Shown one piece after another: positions 1 to 9,272 of a DNA stretch of 61,072 bases. Position numbers and translations under genes: made by a program. Source of the stretch: CAZAPG01 sp964486935. Its GTDB lineage: Bacteria > Chloroflexota > Anaerolineae > 4572-78 > J111. The number at the start of each line of letters is the position of its first letter. The stretch's first letter is position 1. The DNA lies in assembly GCA_964486935.1 (NCBI GenBank), contig CAZAPG010000045.1, positions 1-61,072 on the forward strand, written 5' to 3'. The notes under the pieces are model-generated. The model saw only the letters and a list, made by a program, of their open reading frames with translations, was not told where the DNA came from and made no database searches.

Positions 1-1
1 G

Positions 2-55
2 ACAGACCGGGCGCAGGCCATCATCCGGGCCAGAGAAGCGGGGTTGGGGGCGTAG
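2..55 (+). CDS. C-terminal end of a LuxR-type HTH protein (partial)
   Basis: Seventeen codons ending in TAG run into the left edge of the window. They read as the last helix of a LuxR-family DNA-binding domain: the segment RAQAIIRAREAGL resembles the usual NRTQAVARARELGL ending. Everything upstream lies outside the window, so the sensory part is unknown. The call rests on this short match only. Confidence 0.35.
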   Translation, partial: TDRAQAIIRAREAGLGA

Positions 56-161
56 ATATGGTTCTAACAGGGCCATAAGTCGGTAGAGCATAAATGTGTT
101 AACAGTGACTGGATTGCTGCCCGGTTGGATTCCAAAATGGAGAAACAGATTAATCAGGCTA

Positions 162-300
162 CCCTAAACAAACCAAGATCGGGTCGTGTAGTGTGGGTCG
201 GACTCCCACCCGACCCATTTTATGTCAAGTAGACGCTTCATCACAGGGGTGATGGGCGTCTGTTTTGTTGGTGGAGATGATTGGGGTTTGGGTGGCTGGA
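162..300. repeat. Dispersed intergenic repeat, copy 1
   Basis: About 130 bp closely matching two other copies at 21606 and 22759. All three begin CTAAACAAACCAA, continue with a G-rich/C-rich hairpin around GTGGGTC, then a second hairpin (GACGC..CATCAC / GTGATG..GCGTC, about 233-260 here) followed by TTTTGTTGGTGG. The second hairpin plus T-run resembles a factor-independent terminator. No open frame is conserved between copies, so this is a non-coding repeat. Confidence 0.75.
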
Positions 301-1066
301 CTGGTTTGGAAAAAGGAACGATGCGGGCTGTCAACAATAATCCCGCGCTTGTTGCCGATTACGCCCCTTTTATCCGCAGGGTTGCGGTCTATCGATGATA
401 CCTGTTGTATCATAACCTGAACCCGGTTGAACCTTGTTGGCCGCTCCAAATACTATATAATTAAGTAATAGCATCATTCTTTTCCTTCCATTCCCCTAAT
501 TTGCGTAAGTAAATTCATAAGAAAATGTCGCAGTATTCATGAGACTGTTATTTTTATTCGGGCTTCCTAGTTAACCAGATTAAAATCACTATTTTAATAA
601 TGGTTTTGATCGGTAACAATTAGGTCTGGCGATTAACAGAATCATCCAAGATATTTTCCCAAACATAGAATTTTTGGCGGAAAACTGCCACGTTATCTAA
701 TATTTGGAATGTGGCAGTCAAAGATAAAATATCAGTGCAAAGAAGCATGATTTTGATTGCTAAACCCCGAACATCCAAGACAATATCTTCGGCTCCTCCA
801 AACATCAGGTTTTATTTTAACTTCTTTCACCCCTTCCTTTTTTATTCCTTAATAGACCTTTTTTTGAAGCAGCTTCTGCCCATACTAAAAGCAGTGCAAA
901 TGTGGAAATCCTGGCTCCTCTAACTAATGCACAATAAATGAGATAATTTCTCAAAAGGGTTTGGCGATGATGTCTTCGGACAAGTTTTATACAGTGAGAA
1001 TTAAACCTGAATGAACAGGGTGCAAAACCATGAATCAACTCAATTTGTTTTTTCTTGGCACTACCC
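301..1066. other. Gene-free stretch
   Basis: AT-rich sequence between repeat copy 1 and the first complete gene. I see no convincing coding frame, RNA gene or repeat. Short frames here lack ribosome-binding sites and recognisable protein sequence. Confidence 0.5.
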
Positions 1067-1084
1067 AAGGAAGGTGGTAAGGCC

Positions 1085-1966
1085 GTGGAATTTGGTATTC
1101 GTTTACCCGCCTCAGGAGCAAGCTTGAGTCTTGAAAATTTGATGACTGTAGCCATATGGGCCGAGGAGTTGGGGTATCATTCAATTTGGCTGGGGGACCA
1201 TGTGGTACTGCCAGAAGTGGTAAACTCCTCCTATCCATATGGGCCAAATAACCGTTGGTCATCACCGGCAGACACCAAATTACTCGATCCGTTTTTAACC
1301 CTGGCATGGGTAGCATCATCAGCACCAAGTGTTAAGCTTGGCACCTCTGTACTGGTTGCTCCACTCCGTAACCCCGTTTTGTTAGCCAAACAGCTTTCTT
1401 CATTGGACTATTTAAGTAATGGTCGGGTTATCTTTGGCGTGGGCGTTGGTTGGATGAAAGAGGAGTTTGACCTGATTGGCGTCCCATTTGTCAACAGGGG
1501 TAAAAGAACCGTAGAGATGATCCAATTAATGCGCGCTCTGTGGACAGGTGAAACCGTTGAGTTCAAAGGCGAATTCTATCAAATTTCGGCTTGTAAGATG
1601 CATCCAAAACCAATTCAAGCAACTATCCCCATTATATGGGGCGGACATAGCGACATCGCTTTAAAGCGTGTAGCCCAGGTTGGCGATGGGTGGAATCCAA
1701 CGCAGATTTCCCTTGAGCAACTTGCCATAGGACTGAAAAAATTATACCGCTATTGTGACATATATAACCGCAATCCAGCTTCAATACAGGTTATTGCCAG
1801 GCCGGGCAAGACTTATCCAATCAATACGGAAACCCACGCCAAACATCAAGAACTTGGCGTGCATCAATTAATTTTGGATCCCCCCTTGGATGCGCCCGAC
1901 CTAAGTACCTGCCGGGCCGAGATGGAAAGAATTGCGGAGATAGGAGGTCTGCATCGACGGCACTAA
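1085..1966 (+). CDS. LLM-class F420-dependent oxidoreductase
   Basis: About 293 residues of the bacterial-luciferase-like TIM-barrel family. Family marks are the N-terminal FGIRLP strand, WAEELGYHSIWLGDHVVLP, the KLGTSVLVAPLRNP strand, the segment NGRVIFGVGVGW and the late IIWGGHSD. Such enzymes use F420H2 or FMNH2 to oxidise or reduce small molecules in the cytosol; the substrate cannot be read from sequence. GTG at 1085 is chosen because AAGGAAGG lies 8-11 bases upstream; an in-frame TTG at 1055 has no such site. It heads the plus-strand island and is paralogous to the gene at 19679, so the two bracket the transport and hydrolase genes. Confidence 0.85.
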   Translation: MEFGIRLPASGASLSLENLMTVAIWAEELGYHSIWLGDHVVLPEVVNSSYPYGPNNRWSSPADTKLLDPFLTLAWVASSAPSVKLGTSVLVAPLRNPVLLAKQLSSLDYLSNGRVIFGVGVGWMKEEFDLIGVPFVNRGKRTVEMIQLMRALWTGETVEFKGEFYQISACKMHPKPIQATIPIIWGGHSDIALKRVAQVGDGWNPTQISLEQLAIGLKKLYRYCDIYNRNPASIQVIARPGKTYPINTETHAKHQELGVHQLILDPPLDAPDLSTCRAEMERIAEIGGLHRRH

Positions 1967-2082
1967 CTGTTTTCATTAAACCTGGAAATTATAGGATTTA
2001 GTTGAGTTGAAAAATTAGTGTGCCGCAAGTTGCACAGCCCAGAACATCAGGACACAACTCAATCCTGGAGAGCGTATTAACC

Positions 2083-2107
2083 GGTGGCGGTTTACTTTAA
2101 CGCCACC
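2083..2107. other. Hairpin in the leader of the binding-protein gene
   Basis: GGTGGCG (2083-2089) and CGCCACC (2101-2107) form a 7-bp stem about 30 bases before the start of the solute-binding protein gene, just upstream of its AGAGGAGG ribosome-binding site. It could end the upstream transcript or shape the leader. There is no T-run, so its role is open. Confidence 0.4.
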
Positions 2108-2135
2108 CGATGACAAGAGGAGGCTAGTACACAAA

Positions 2136-3872
2136 ATGAGAAATCGTGGATTGCAGTTGGTAACATTGATCATTATTATTTTAATAGCCGCAGTAATTAC
2201 AGCCTGTGGCGCTGCACCCGCTTCACAACCGGAACCAGCTCAAGAACAGACTTCTTCCGAAGAAACCACAACCGAGAGTGCTCCTGCCAGTGAAACGGCA
2301 GCCGAAGAAGAACCCGCCCCTGCCGAGGCGGAAGCAACTGAAGAGCCGGCGGAGGAAGCTGAAGAGGTTGCCGAAAGTGAAAGTAGTGCAGACGAGTCTC
2401 CGGTTGTTGTGCTTTTTGGGGCTGATGCTGACACGTTTGACCCGGCTCACCAGGCCGGCTCAATTGCTGTAATTCGTAATGTCTTCGACACGCTTTTAAC
2501 AAAAGACGAAGCCGGCACATTGCTGCCGGGCATCGCCACAGAATGGACCCAGCTTGATGACACAACCTGGGAATTCAAAATTCGCGAGGGGGTCAAAGCC
2601 CACAACGGCGAAGTGATTGACGCCAATGATGTGGCTTACAGCTTAAATCGAGTCCTGGATCCCGAAATTCAGGCCAAAGGTCACTATCTATGGCTGGCCG
2701 GCAATATGAGACTGGCCGGCGCGGAAGTCGTTGATAACCAGACAGTCCATCTGAAAACCGATGGCGTTAGCGGGTCCCCCCCAGAACTTTTGTGGACCTG
2801 GTATATTCTGCCACAAGACCATTATGAGTCTACGCCTCTGGAAGTGCTGGCTCGTGAACCGTTAGGCTCCGGCCCCTATAAATTTGTACCAGAAGAGGCG
2901 CGCAAAGGTCAGTCTTATGCGCTGGTTGCCAATGAGGAATATTGGGGAGAAGTGCCAGAAGTTAAAAAGCTGGTCTTTCGGATTGTGCCCGAAATGTCAA
3001 CCCGGATTGCCGAATTTAATACCGGCGCGGCCGACTTGCTCTGGTTGGCTCCCCCTCCAGATTTACAGGAGCAGATTGATTCTGAAATTGGCCGGGTAGT
3101 AAATGTGCCGGGGCTGCGGCGAGTCATCAACGGAATCGTTTTTTATAATGATGACGCTATGCAAAACAACCTTGTACGCCAGGCTCTGAATTATGGGGTT
3201 GATGTTCAAAAAATTATTGATAGCCTGCTCTACGGGCAGACACAACGTACAGGCAGCTTTGTTAACCCCCCCAATGTTGCGCCCAGCGTTCAACCTTATC
3301 CCTATGACCCCGATAAAGCCCGTGAACTTCTAAAGGAAGCCGGTTTTGAAGATACAGATGGCGATGGCTTTGTGGAAAAAGCGGATGGCAGCCGGCTTGA
3401 GATTACGTTGCAAACCCCCAACGGCACCTGGGTAAAAGACTTTGAAGTTTCTCAAGCCATTGCCGCCGACCTGCAACAAGTTGGCGTTTATGTTGAAGTT
3501 GAACCGATGGAGTTTGCAACTTACATTGGTTCTCTGGCCGATGCCAAGGCCACCGGTGAATTATGGTTCCAGGCCGCCAGTGGTGGTTATGGCTGCCAGG
3601 CCGACATCTCAGATTTCTCCAATCATACTCAATGGCAACCGGGCAAGTGGAAGCATGACGAGTTTGATAACCTCTTTCTGGAATTGACCCAGACCGTGGA
3701 TGTCGACCAGCGTCAGGAACTTTGCTACAAGTTGCAAGAGATATTATACGAAGAAGCGCCGCTGATTTTTCTGTACAATCAGGTTGACCCCTACGCCATG
3801 AGCCATCGCATCGAATGGACTCCTTTCTCGCACGGGCGCAATAACTTTACTAACCTCAAGTGGGCTAAGTAA
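2136..3872 (+). CDS. Peptide/nickel-type ABC solute-binding lipoprotein (SBP family 5)
   Basis: 578 residues. A hydrophobic signal ends in the lipobox ITAC (Cys about 24), followed by an acidic Ala/Glu/Ser/Thr-rich linker to about residue 85 and a full family 5 binding domain (VATEWT-, EFKIREGV- and NGEVIDANDV-type blocks). The lipid-anchored protein would capture a peptide-like or opine-like solute outside the membrane for the DppB/DppC permease at 5628-7493. No ATPase genes of the OppD/OppF type are in this island, so the ATPase must come from elsewhere. AGAGGAGG upstream supports the start. It lacks the LysM domain of its paralogues at 14974 and 38303. Confidence 0.9.
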   Translation: MRNRGLQLVTLIIIILIAAVITACGAAPASQPEPAQEQTSSEETTTESAPASETAAEEEPAPAEAEATEEPAEEAEEVAESESSADESPVVVLFGADADTFDPAHQAGSIAVIRNVFDTLLTKDEAGTLLPGIATEWTQLDDTTWEFKIREGVKAHNGEVIDANDVAYSLNRVLDPEIQAKGHYLWLAGNMRLAGAEVVDNQTVHLKTDGVSGSPPELLWTWYILPQDHYESTPLEVLAREPLGSGPYKFVPEEARKGQSYALVANEEYWGEVPEVKKLVFRIVPEMSTRIAEFNTGAADLLWLAPPPDLQEQIDSEIGRVVNVPGLRRVINGIVFYNDDAMQNNLVRQALNYGVDVQKIIDSLLYGQTQRTGSFVNPPNVAPSVQPYPYDPDKARELLKEAGFEDTDGDGFVEKADGSRLEITLQTPNGTWVKDFEVSQAIAADLQQVGVYVEVEPMEFATYIGSLADAKATGELWFQAASGGYGCQADISDFSNHTQWQPGKWKHDEFDNLFLELTQTVDVDQRQELCYKLQEILYEEAPLIFLYNQVDPYAMSHRIEWTPFSHGRNNFTNLKWAK

Positions 3873-3889
3873 TACCAAACAGTGGTAAT

Positions 3890-3924
3890 CAAGTGGGGGA
3901 CCTGACTCCCCAGGCCCCCACTTG
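3890..3924. other. Stem-loop after the binding-protein gene
   Basis: CAAGTGGGGG (3890-3899) pairs perfectly with CCCCCACTTG (3915-3924), and the inner bases add CCTG/CAGG. It lies 18 bases after the stop codon with no T-run downstream. In transporter operons such hairpins often protect the binding-protein mRNA from 3' decay; that role here is inference. Confidence 0.55.
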
Positions 3925-3956
3925 TGCTCCAGGTCTCCAGCAAGGTTGGGGGTTGA

Positions 3957-5348
3957 ATGACTAACTTACCACAAACGATTGCGGAAGCGGCTAATTGGCT
4001 TAGAAGTGGCCAGCTCAGTTCTGTGGAACTGACAGAGACGCTACTTGCACGCTGCCACGACGCTCAAGGCAGCGTAGCCGCCTTTATTACCATCTGCGAT
4101 AAACCGGCTATTGAAGCGGCCCAAAAAGCCGATGCCGAGTTGGCCGAAGGTGTCGACCGCGGACCTTTGCACGGAATTCCCCTGGCAATTAAAGATAATA
4201 TTGCTACCATTGACGCCCCGGCCACAGCCAACAGCAAAGTATTAGACCCCAGCTGGGGCGAACAGGGCGACGCGACTGTTATTCGCAAACTTCGCGAGGC
4301 GGGCGCGGTTATTTTGGGTAAAACGGGTTTGTATGAATTTGCGCTTGGCCGGCCAGACCCGGCTATGGGTTTTCCTGTCACCCGAAACCCGTGGAACCTA
4401 TCGGTCATCCCTGGCGGATCAAGTAGTGGAACAGCGGCAGCCGTAGCGGCCGGATTAGTTTTAGGTGGCCTGGGAACCGATACAGGCGGGTCAATTCGAG
4501 TGCCGGCAGCTTACTGCGGCATCAGTGGTGTCAGACCAACATTTGGGCGGGTTAGCAATTATGGAAGCGTTCCTGTGGCCTACAGTTTTGATACAATAGG
4601 TCCTTTAGCGCGCACAGCTTATGATTGCGCGTTAATTCTTGAAGCAATTGCGGGTTATGATCCCCGCGACCCCAACACCGTAAACAGTGAAGTACCGCAT
4701 ATGACCGCCAGCCTGCCCGGATCTTTCAAAGATATTCGCCTTGGCCTTCCACCAGAGCACTTCTTTTCGGTTTCAGAACTGAATACGGAAGTAAAAAATG
4801 CCGTTCTGACCGCGGTTGAGCAGATGTCGGCAGCGGGCGCCGAAATAGTTGAAATCGAAATACCACACCTTGCCGAGGCATATGCTGCCTGGTGGGTCAT
4901 AACGTTTGCCGAAAAATATGCCTACCACGAACCAGATTTGCAGCAGCGCCCACACCTTTACGGGCCGGCTACCCGGCAGAGCTTACTAACCGGTGTTTTG
5001 TTAACGGCAGCGGATTATGTTCAGGCTCAACGAGTTCGCGCTTTAATCAAAGCTGAGTGCGCCGAGGCGATGGCTTCCGTAGATTTTTTAGTTGTGCCCA
5101 GCACAATCAGTACAGCCCCGGTAGCCGAGGATTGGAATCATTTTACAACGCCCAGTTTTACCAGCCTCTGGAGTTTAATTGGTTATCCGGTATTGAACCT
5201 TTGTTGTGGTTTCTCCAGCGCAAAACTGCCAATCGGAATGCAGCTCATTGGCAAACCTTTTTCTGAGCCTGCGCTGTTTGCCCTGGGTAATGCTTATCAA
5301 CAAATCAGCAACTGGCATACTCAAATGCCAATGCAGGAGTCAGAGTAA
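3957..5348 (+). CDS. Amidase signature (AS) family amidohydrolase
   Basis: 463 residues. The Ser-cisSer-Lys catalytic set is visible: Lys79 in GIPLAIKDN, the Ser cluster 155-157 in GGSSSGTAAA and the nucleophile Ser179 in GTDTGGSIR. Family members hydrolyse amides, including GatA, allophanate hydrolases and biuret or indoleacetamide hydrolases. It has no signal peptide and acts in the cytosol. The next gene starts 3 bases after its stop and encodes a small helical protein, an arrangement like GatA/GatC or AtzE/AtzG. The context with peptide uptake and deacylases suggests hydrolysis of an imported amide, not tRNA amidation. Confidence 0.9.
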   Translation: MTNLPQTIAEAANWLRSGQLSSVELTETLLARCHDAQGSVAAFITICDKPAIEAAQKADAELAEGVDRGPLHGIPLAIKDNIATIDAPATANSKVLDPSWGEQGDATVIRKLREAGAVILGKTGLYEFALGRPDPAMGFPVTRNPWNLSVIPGGSSSGTAAAVAAGLVLGGLGTDTGGSIRVPAAYCGISGVRPTFGRVSNYGSVPVAYSFDTIGPLARTAYDCALILEAIAGYDPRDPNTVNSEVPHMTASLPGSFKDIRLGLPPEHFFSVSELNTEVKNAVLTAVEQMSAAGAEIVEIEIPHLAEAYAAWWVITFAEKYAYHEPDLQQRPHLYGPATRQSLLTGVLLTAADYVQAQRVRALIKAECAEAMASVDFLVVPSTISTAPVAEDWNHFTTPSFTSLWSLIGYPVLNLCCGFSSAKLPIGMQLIGKPFSEPALFALGNAYQQISNWHTQMPMQESE

Positions 5349-5351
5349 TTG

Positions 5352-5567
5352 ATGAGAGAGACAGAAAGTTTTGATGATTCCGCAGAAATTAGCCTGATTC
5401 TAAAACGGGCTAACCTGACAGCCTCTGCTGAGGAGATTGCGGCCCTGGTTAAAAGTTATCCCGATGTAAAGCGATTGGTACAGCGCCTTCGTTTACCCGA
5501 AGCTCGTTACACCGAACTCGCTATGATTTACTCAGCATTGCCGCCGGAAGAGAAACGACAAACATAA
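5352..5567 (+). CDS. Small GatC/AtzG-like partner of the amidase
   Basis: 71 residues, all predicted helical, with no membrane segment. It begins 3 bases after the amidase stop, so the two are almost certainly translated together; ATG at 5352 is preferred to the TTG just before it. The pattern of a short acidic N-terminus, the EEIAALVKSYPDVKRLV helix and the RYTELAMIY helix resembles the small subunits that wrap amidase-signature enzymes. No catalytic residues are expected. The family assignment is inferred from size, helix pattern and position. Confidence 0.5.
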   Translation: MRETESFDDSAEISLILKRANLTASAEEIAALVKSYPDVKRLVQRLRLPEARYTELAMIYSALPPEEKRQT

Positions 5568-5627
5568 AGGTAAGGTAATAGAGTGCCTGAAAAAAACTTT
5601 CTAATCATCAGGACAAGGTAGATAGTT

Positions 5628-6569
5628 ATGGCCCGTTATATGGCGCGTCGTTTACTACAATCAGTGGTGGTAATCTTTGGTGTCACCCTGATTGCCTTTG
5701 GGGTACTGTTTTTGTCGGGTGACCCTACTTATCTGCTTTTGGGTGAGGCGGGAGGGTTGACAGAGGAGCAAATTGCCCAGTTTCGCAGCCAAATGGGTTT
5801 TGATCGCCCTATTATTGTTCAATACCTTGATTATATGGCCGGCGTCATTCGGGGTGATTTAGGGAAATCTTACTACCACGGTATCTCTAACCTGGACCTG
5901 ATTATGGAATTCATGCCGGCAACAATTCAACTTGGAATGACGGCTCTAATCATCAGTTTACTGGTCGGTATTCCCCTGGGGGTGATTGCCGCAACCTATC
6001 GAGGTCGTATTATTGACCACCTCAGTATGATTATTGCGCTGGTAGGCCAGGCGATGCCGGTGTTTTGGCTGGGTCTCTTGCTGATTCTGATCTTTGCGGT
6101 CAGACTCAAGTGGTTTCCCGTTTCAGGTCGAGGTAGCTGGTTACATTTGGTTTTGCCTGCGGTAACGTTGGCCTCATACTCAATTGCCCTCAACGCAAGA
6201 ATGGTGAGATCCAGTATGTTGGAAGTATTGGGGCAAGATTATATTCGCACTGCCAGAGCGAAGGGTTTAACAGACTGGATTATTTTGTATAAACATGCTT
6301 TTAAGAACGCTTTAATTCCTGTCATTACGTTGATTGGCATCCAAATTGGTTTCTTACTGGGCGGCTCCGTAATCACAGAAACAATTTTTGCCTGGCCTGG
6401 GATGGGGAGACTTGTCGTTCAGGCGATCAATACCAAAGATATTCCACTTGTGCAGGCGTCTGTTATTGTATTCGCTCTAATTTTTATCGGCGTCAATCTA
6501 CTGGTCGATCTCTCTTATGCCTATCTTGATCCCAGAATCCGATTATCAGGTGGAGACTCAAAGCGGTAG
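5628..6569 (+). CDS. ABC transporter permease, DppB type
   Basis: 313 residues with six predicted membrane helices and the cytoplasmic coupling (EAA) loop RTARAKGLTDWIILYKHAFK. The N-terminal MARYMARRLLQSVVVIFGV opening is typical of the first permease of dipeptide/oligopeptide/nickel importers. It should pair with the next gene to form the membrane channel used by the binding protein at 2136, and perhaps by that at 14974. The downstream permease follows closely, consistent with one operon. Confidence 0.92.
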   Translation: MARYMARRLLQSVVVIFGVTLIAFGVLFLSGDPTYLLLGEAGGLTEEQIAQFRSQMGFDRPIIVQYLDYMAGVIRGDLGKSYYHGISNLDLIMEFMPATIQLGMTALIISLLVGIPLGVIAATYRGRIIDHLSMIIALVGQAMPVFWLGLLLILIFAVRLKWFPVSGRGSWLHLVLPAVTLASYSIALNARMVRSSMLEVLGQDYIRTARAKGLTDWIILYKHAFKNALIPVITLIGIQIGFLLGGSVITETIFAWPGMGRLVVQAINTKDIPLVQASVIVFALIFIGVNLLVDLSYAYLDPRIRLSGGDSKR

Positions 6570-6575
6570 GTGACA

Positions 6576-7493
6576 ATGTCCACAATTTCTGTAAGTACTA
6601 ATCTGCGTTCATCAAGAGGTAAAACTTTGTGGAAGAACTCTCGAGCTGGAGAGTTCTTCTGGAGATTATCACAAGCTCCGATTATCGCTGTCGCCTTACT
6701 AATTCTAGTTATTGTCCTGGTTACGGCCATCACGGCGCCGTGGATTACCCCGCATGACCCAACCTTGATAGATGTTGTGGCCCGGCTTAAGCCTCCAGTT
6801 TGGGCCGAAGGGGGAACCTCTGAGCATATTTTAGGAACCGATTCATTAGGCCGTGATGTGTTTAGCCGGGTTATTTATGGATCGCGTGTTTCAATGATTG
6901 TTGGGGTTACGGTTGTTGTCATCTCTGGTACGTTAGGGATGATTCTGGGCTTAATTGCCGGCTACGTAGGCGGCTGGGCGGATGATGTAATTATGCGCTT
7001 TGCAGATATCACTCTGGCCTTTCCGTTTCTATTGCTGGCAATCGCCTTTTTAGCGGTGCTGGGTCCCGGTCTTATAAACGTCATTATCGTTTTGGCTGTA
7101 TGGGGCTGGGTTCCGTATGCCCGCGTGGTGCGGGGGCAGACCCTCTCATTGCGAGAGAGGGAATTTATTGATGCTGTCAGAGCAATTGGCGTCAGGCATC
7201 CCCGTATCATTCTGCGTCATATTTTGCCCAATACCTGGGCGGCGACCATCATTATTGCGACCCTGGCTGTGGCCAACACAATTTTGGCCGAGGCTGCTCT
7301 GAGTTTTTTGGGACTGGGCGTTAAGCCATCCGTACCCACCTGGGGCGGCATGTTGGCCGAAGGCCGGGACCATATTACCGTGGCCTGGTGGATTATTACT
7401 TTCCCCGGTCTTGCTATTATGTTGACCATTTTATGTATTAATCTTTTTGGCGACTGGCTGCGGGATTATCTCGATCCTCGACTGCGGGTATAA
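6576..7493 (+). CDS. ABC transporter permease, DppC type
   Basis: About 305 residues. After a cytoplasmic N-terminal extension it has the LGTDSLGRDVFSRVIYGSR signature of the second permease subunit and the coupling loop AVRAIGVRHPRIILRHILPN. ATG 6576 follows GGTAGG at a short distance; GTG 6570 is an alternative start. It should form the heterodimeric channel with the DppB protein just upstream. No ATPase gene follows; a peptidase gene does instead. Confidence 0.92.
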   Translation: MSTISVSTNLRSSRGKTLWKNSRAGEFFWRLSQAPIIAVALLILVIVLVTAITAPWITPHDPTLIDVVARLKPPVWAEGGTSEHILGTDSLGRDVFSRVIYGSRVSMIVGVTVVVISGTLGMILGLIAGYVGGWADDVIMRFADITLAFPFLLLAIAFLAVLGPGLINVIIVLAVWGWVPYARVVRGQTLSLREREFIDAVRAIGVRHPRIILRHILPNTWAATIIIATLAVANTILAEAALSFLGLGVKPSVPTWGGMLAEGRDHITVAWWIITFPGLAIMLTILCINLFGDWLRDYLDPRLRV

Positions 7494-7550
7494 CATCGGC
7501 TCTCACCACACCAGCAACTCCGAACCGTATTGTCAAAGGAACTTTGGAAA

Positions 7551-9242
7551 ATGTCAAAACGAATACAAATAGACTTCGACGAGTTTTTTACGCCAGAGCG
7601 AGCCGCAACAGCCTGTCAGCAATTAGCGGAGCATTACCCCGAATTTGTTAAACTACATCGAATCGGGCAAACACATCTTGGCCGCGATCTTTTGTTGTTA
7701 GAAATCACCAATTTCGCCGTTACTCCATCCCCGGAAGAACGGCCCGGGTATTATGTTGACGCGGCCACCCACGCCGACGAAGTAGTTGGCATATCCATCG
7801 CGCTCTATATTGCCTGGCAGTTGGCAACAGGAGGGGCAGCCGCGGAAGAACAAATTGCCCGACTGTTGCGCCGCTTTGTTTTTTATATCGTCCCCATTGT
7901 TAATCCCGATGGCGTTGGTGTTGTGCTGAATCAACGGATGCAATGGGTAGGAAATGGGCGCTACCTTCCGGGCGAGGAGCAACCCGGCCCCGGATTTTAC
8001 TATGCCGATGTAAATGGAGACGGGTTGCTTGCTCAGATGCGGGTGCCCGACCCTAACGGGGAATGGAAAGTTTCCGCTTTGGATGAGCGAATTTTGACGC
8101 TTCGTGCCCCTGATGAAGAAGATGACGGCCCTTACTACCGGTTGTTGCCCGAAGGCCTGTTTCGCGATTGGGATGGGGTCACAATGCAGTTCGACTACAA
8201 ACCGCTGGATGGCAATCTCAATCGCAACTATCCAACCAATTGGAAACCGGAGCGGCTGCAGTATGGAGCCGGGCCATACCCAACCTCAGAACCTGAGATT
8301 AGAGCCGTTGTGGATTGGTTTCTGACCCATCCCAACATTGGTGGCGTGATGAGTTACCACACCCAGGGAGGTGTGATATTACGCCCGTTTGCCTCCAAAC
8401 CTGATAGTGAGTTCCCGCCCGGCGACCTCCAGCTTCACGAAATTTTGGGCGCGCTTGGCACAGAAGAAACCGGATATCCAGTGATTTCGGTCTATAAGGA
8501 TTTCACGCCGGCAGGCATTAGCGTTCGGGGGGGGATGCTCATGGACTTCACCTACGAAGAGCTGGGCATTCCGACGTTTACCGCGGAAATCTGGAATTTG
8601 TATAAAGAGATAGGTATAGATGAGGTTCCTTTCTATAACTGGGTTCCCTTGCCTGATGCAACGATGGTCAAAGTTTTGCAGTGGGTCGATCAGCAGGTCC
8701 CCCAGGGTTTTTTGCCCTGGCAACCTTTTGATCACCCCCAACTTGGACCGGTTGAGATTGGTGGCTGGAACCGGGTTTTTGTCTTTCGCAATCCCCCCAA
8801 GAGTCTTCTCAAGTCGATAGCCCAACAACACGCCCGCTTTGTCTTTCGACATGCAGCCACCCTCCCCAGAATTAAAATAGAGCAGCTTACAATTGAGCAA
8901 CATCACGACAATATTTACACGGTCAAAGCGACAATTGGCAACGCCGGCTATCTGGCTACCAGCCTTACTCAACAAGCTTTAAGTACCGGGGAGGCCACGC
9001 CAGTGCTGGCTACCCTGAAAGGGGATGGTATTGACATTCTGGATGGGTCAGCCGAACGTGAGGTTGGACACCTTTCCGGCCGGTCAGAGCGGCGTATGGA
9101 ATGGCTTCCCTGGGGGGACCCGTGGGGCACGCCTCGCAAAGCAGTTCGCTGGGTTATTCGGGGCCGGCAAGGAACGCGCATAACCATCCGGGCAGGTTGT
9201 CCCAAAGCCGGATATGATACCCAAATATTCAATTTAGAGTAA
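7551..9242 (+). CDS. M14-family zinc carboxypeptidase-like protein
   Basis: 563 residues. The zinc-binding HxxE is at His74/Glu77 in THADE, the third ligand probably lies in GVMSYHTQGG, and the LNRNYPTNW segment matches the substrate-binding NRN motif. A Glu-containing EIWNLYKE block fits the catalytic base region. There is no signal peptide. A region of about 45 residues around DVNGDGLLAQMRVPDPNGEW is extra relative to small carboxypeptidases. ATG 7551 is chosen with AAAGGA about ten bases upstream. It sits between permease and deacylase genes, so it may trim an imported peptide-like substrate. Confidence 0.85.
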   Translation: MSKRIQIDFDEFFTPERAATACQQLAEHYPEFVKLHRIGQTHLGRDLLLLEITNFAVTPSPEERPGYYVDAATHADEVVGISIALYIAWQLATGGAAAEEQIARLLRRFVFYIVPIVNPDGVGVVLNQRMQWVGNGRYLPGEEQPGPGFYYADVNGDGLLAQMRVPDPNGEWKVSALDERILTLRAPDEEDDGPYYRLLPEGLFRDWDGVTMQFDYKPLDGNLNRNYPTNWKPERLQYGAGPYPTSEPEIRAVVDWFLTHPNIGGVMSYHTQGGVILRPFASKPDSEFPPGDLQLHEILGALGTEETGYPVISVYKDFTPAGISVRGGMLMDFTYEELGIPTFTAEIWNLYKEIGIDEVPFYNWVPLPDATMVKVLQWVDQQVPQGFLPWQPFDHPQLGPVEIGGWNRVFVFRNPPKSLLKSIAQQHARFVFRHAATLPRIKIEQLTIEQHHDNIYTVKATIGNAGYLATSLTQQALSTGEATPVLATLKGDGIDILDGSAEREVGHLSGRSERRMEWLPWGDPWGTPRKAVRWVIRGRQGTRITIRAGCPKAGYDTQIFNLE

Positions 9243-9272
9243 CCATTATCTTATAACAAGGAGTTGAGATTT

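Noticed and set aside
2220..2395. Overlapping basic or Ser-rich frames in the acidic linker of the first binding protein
   Set aside because: They arise from the repetitive Ala/Glu/Pro codons of the lipoprotein linker in other frames.
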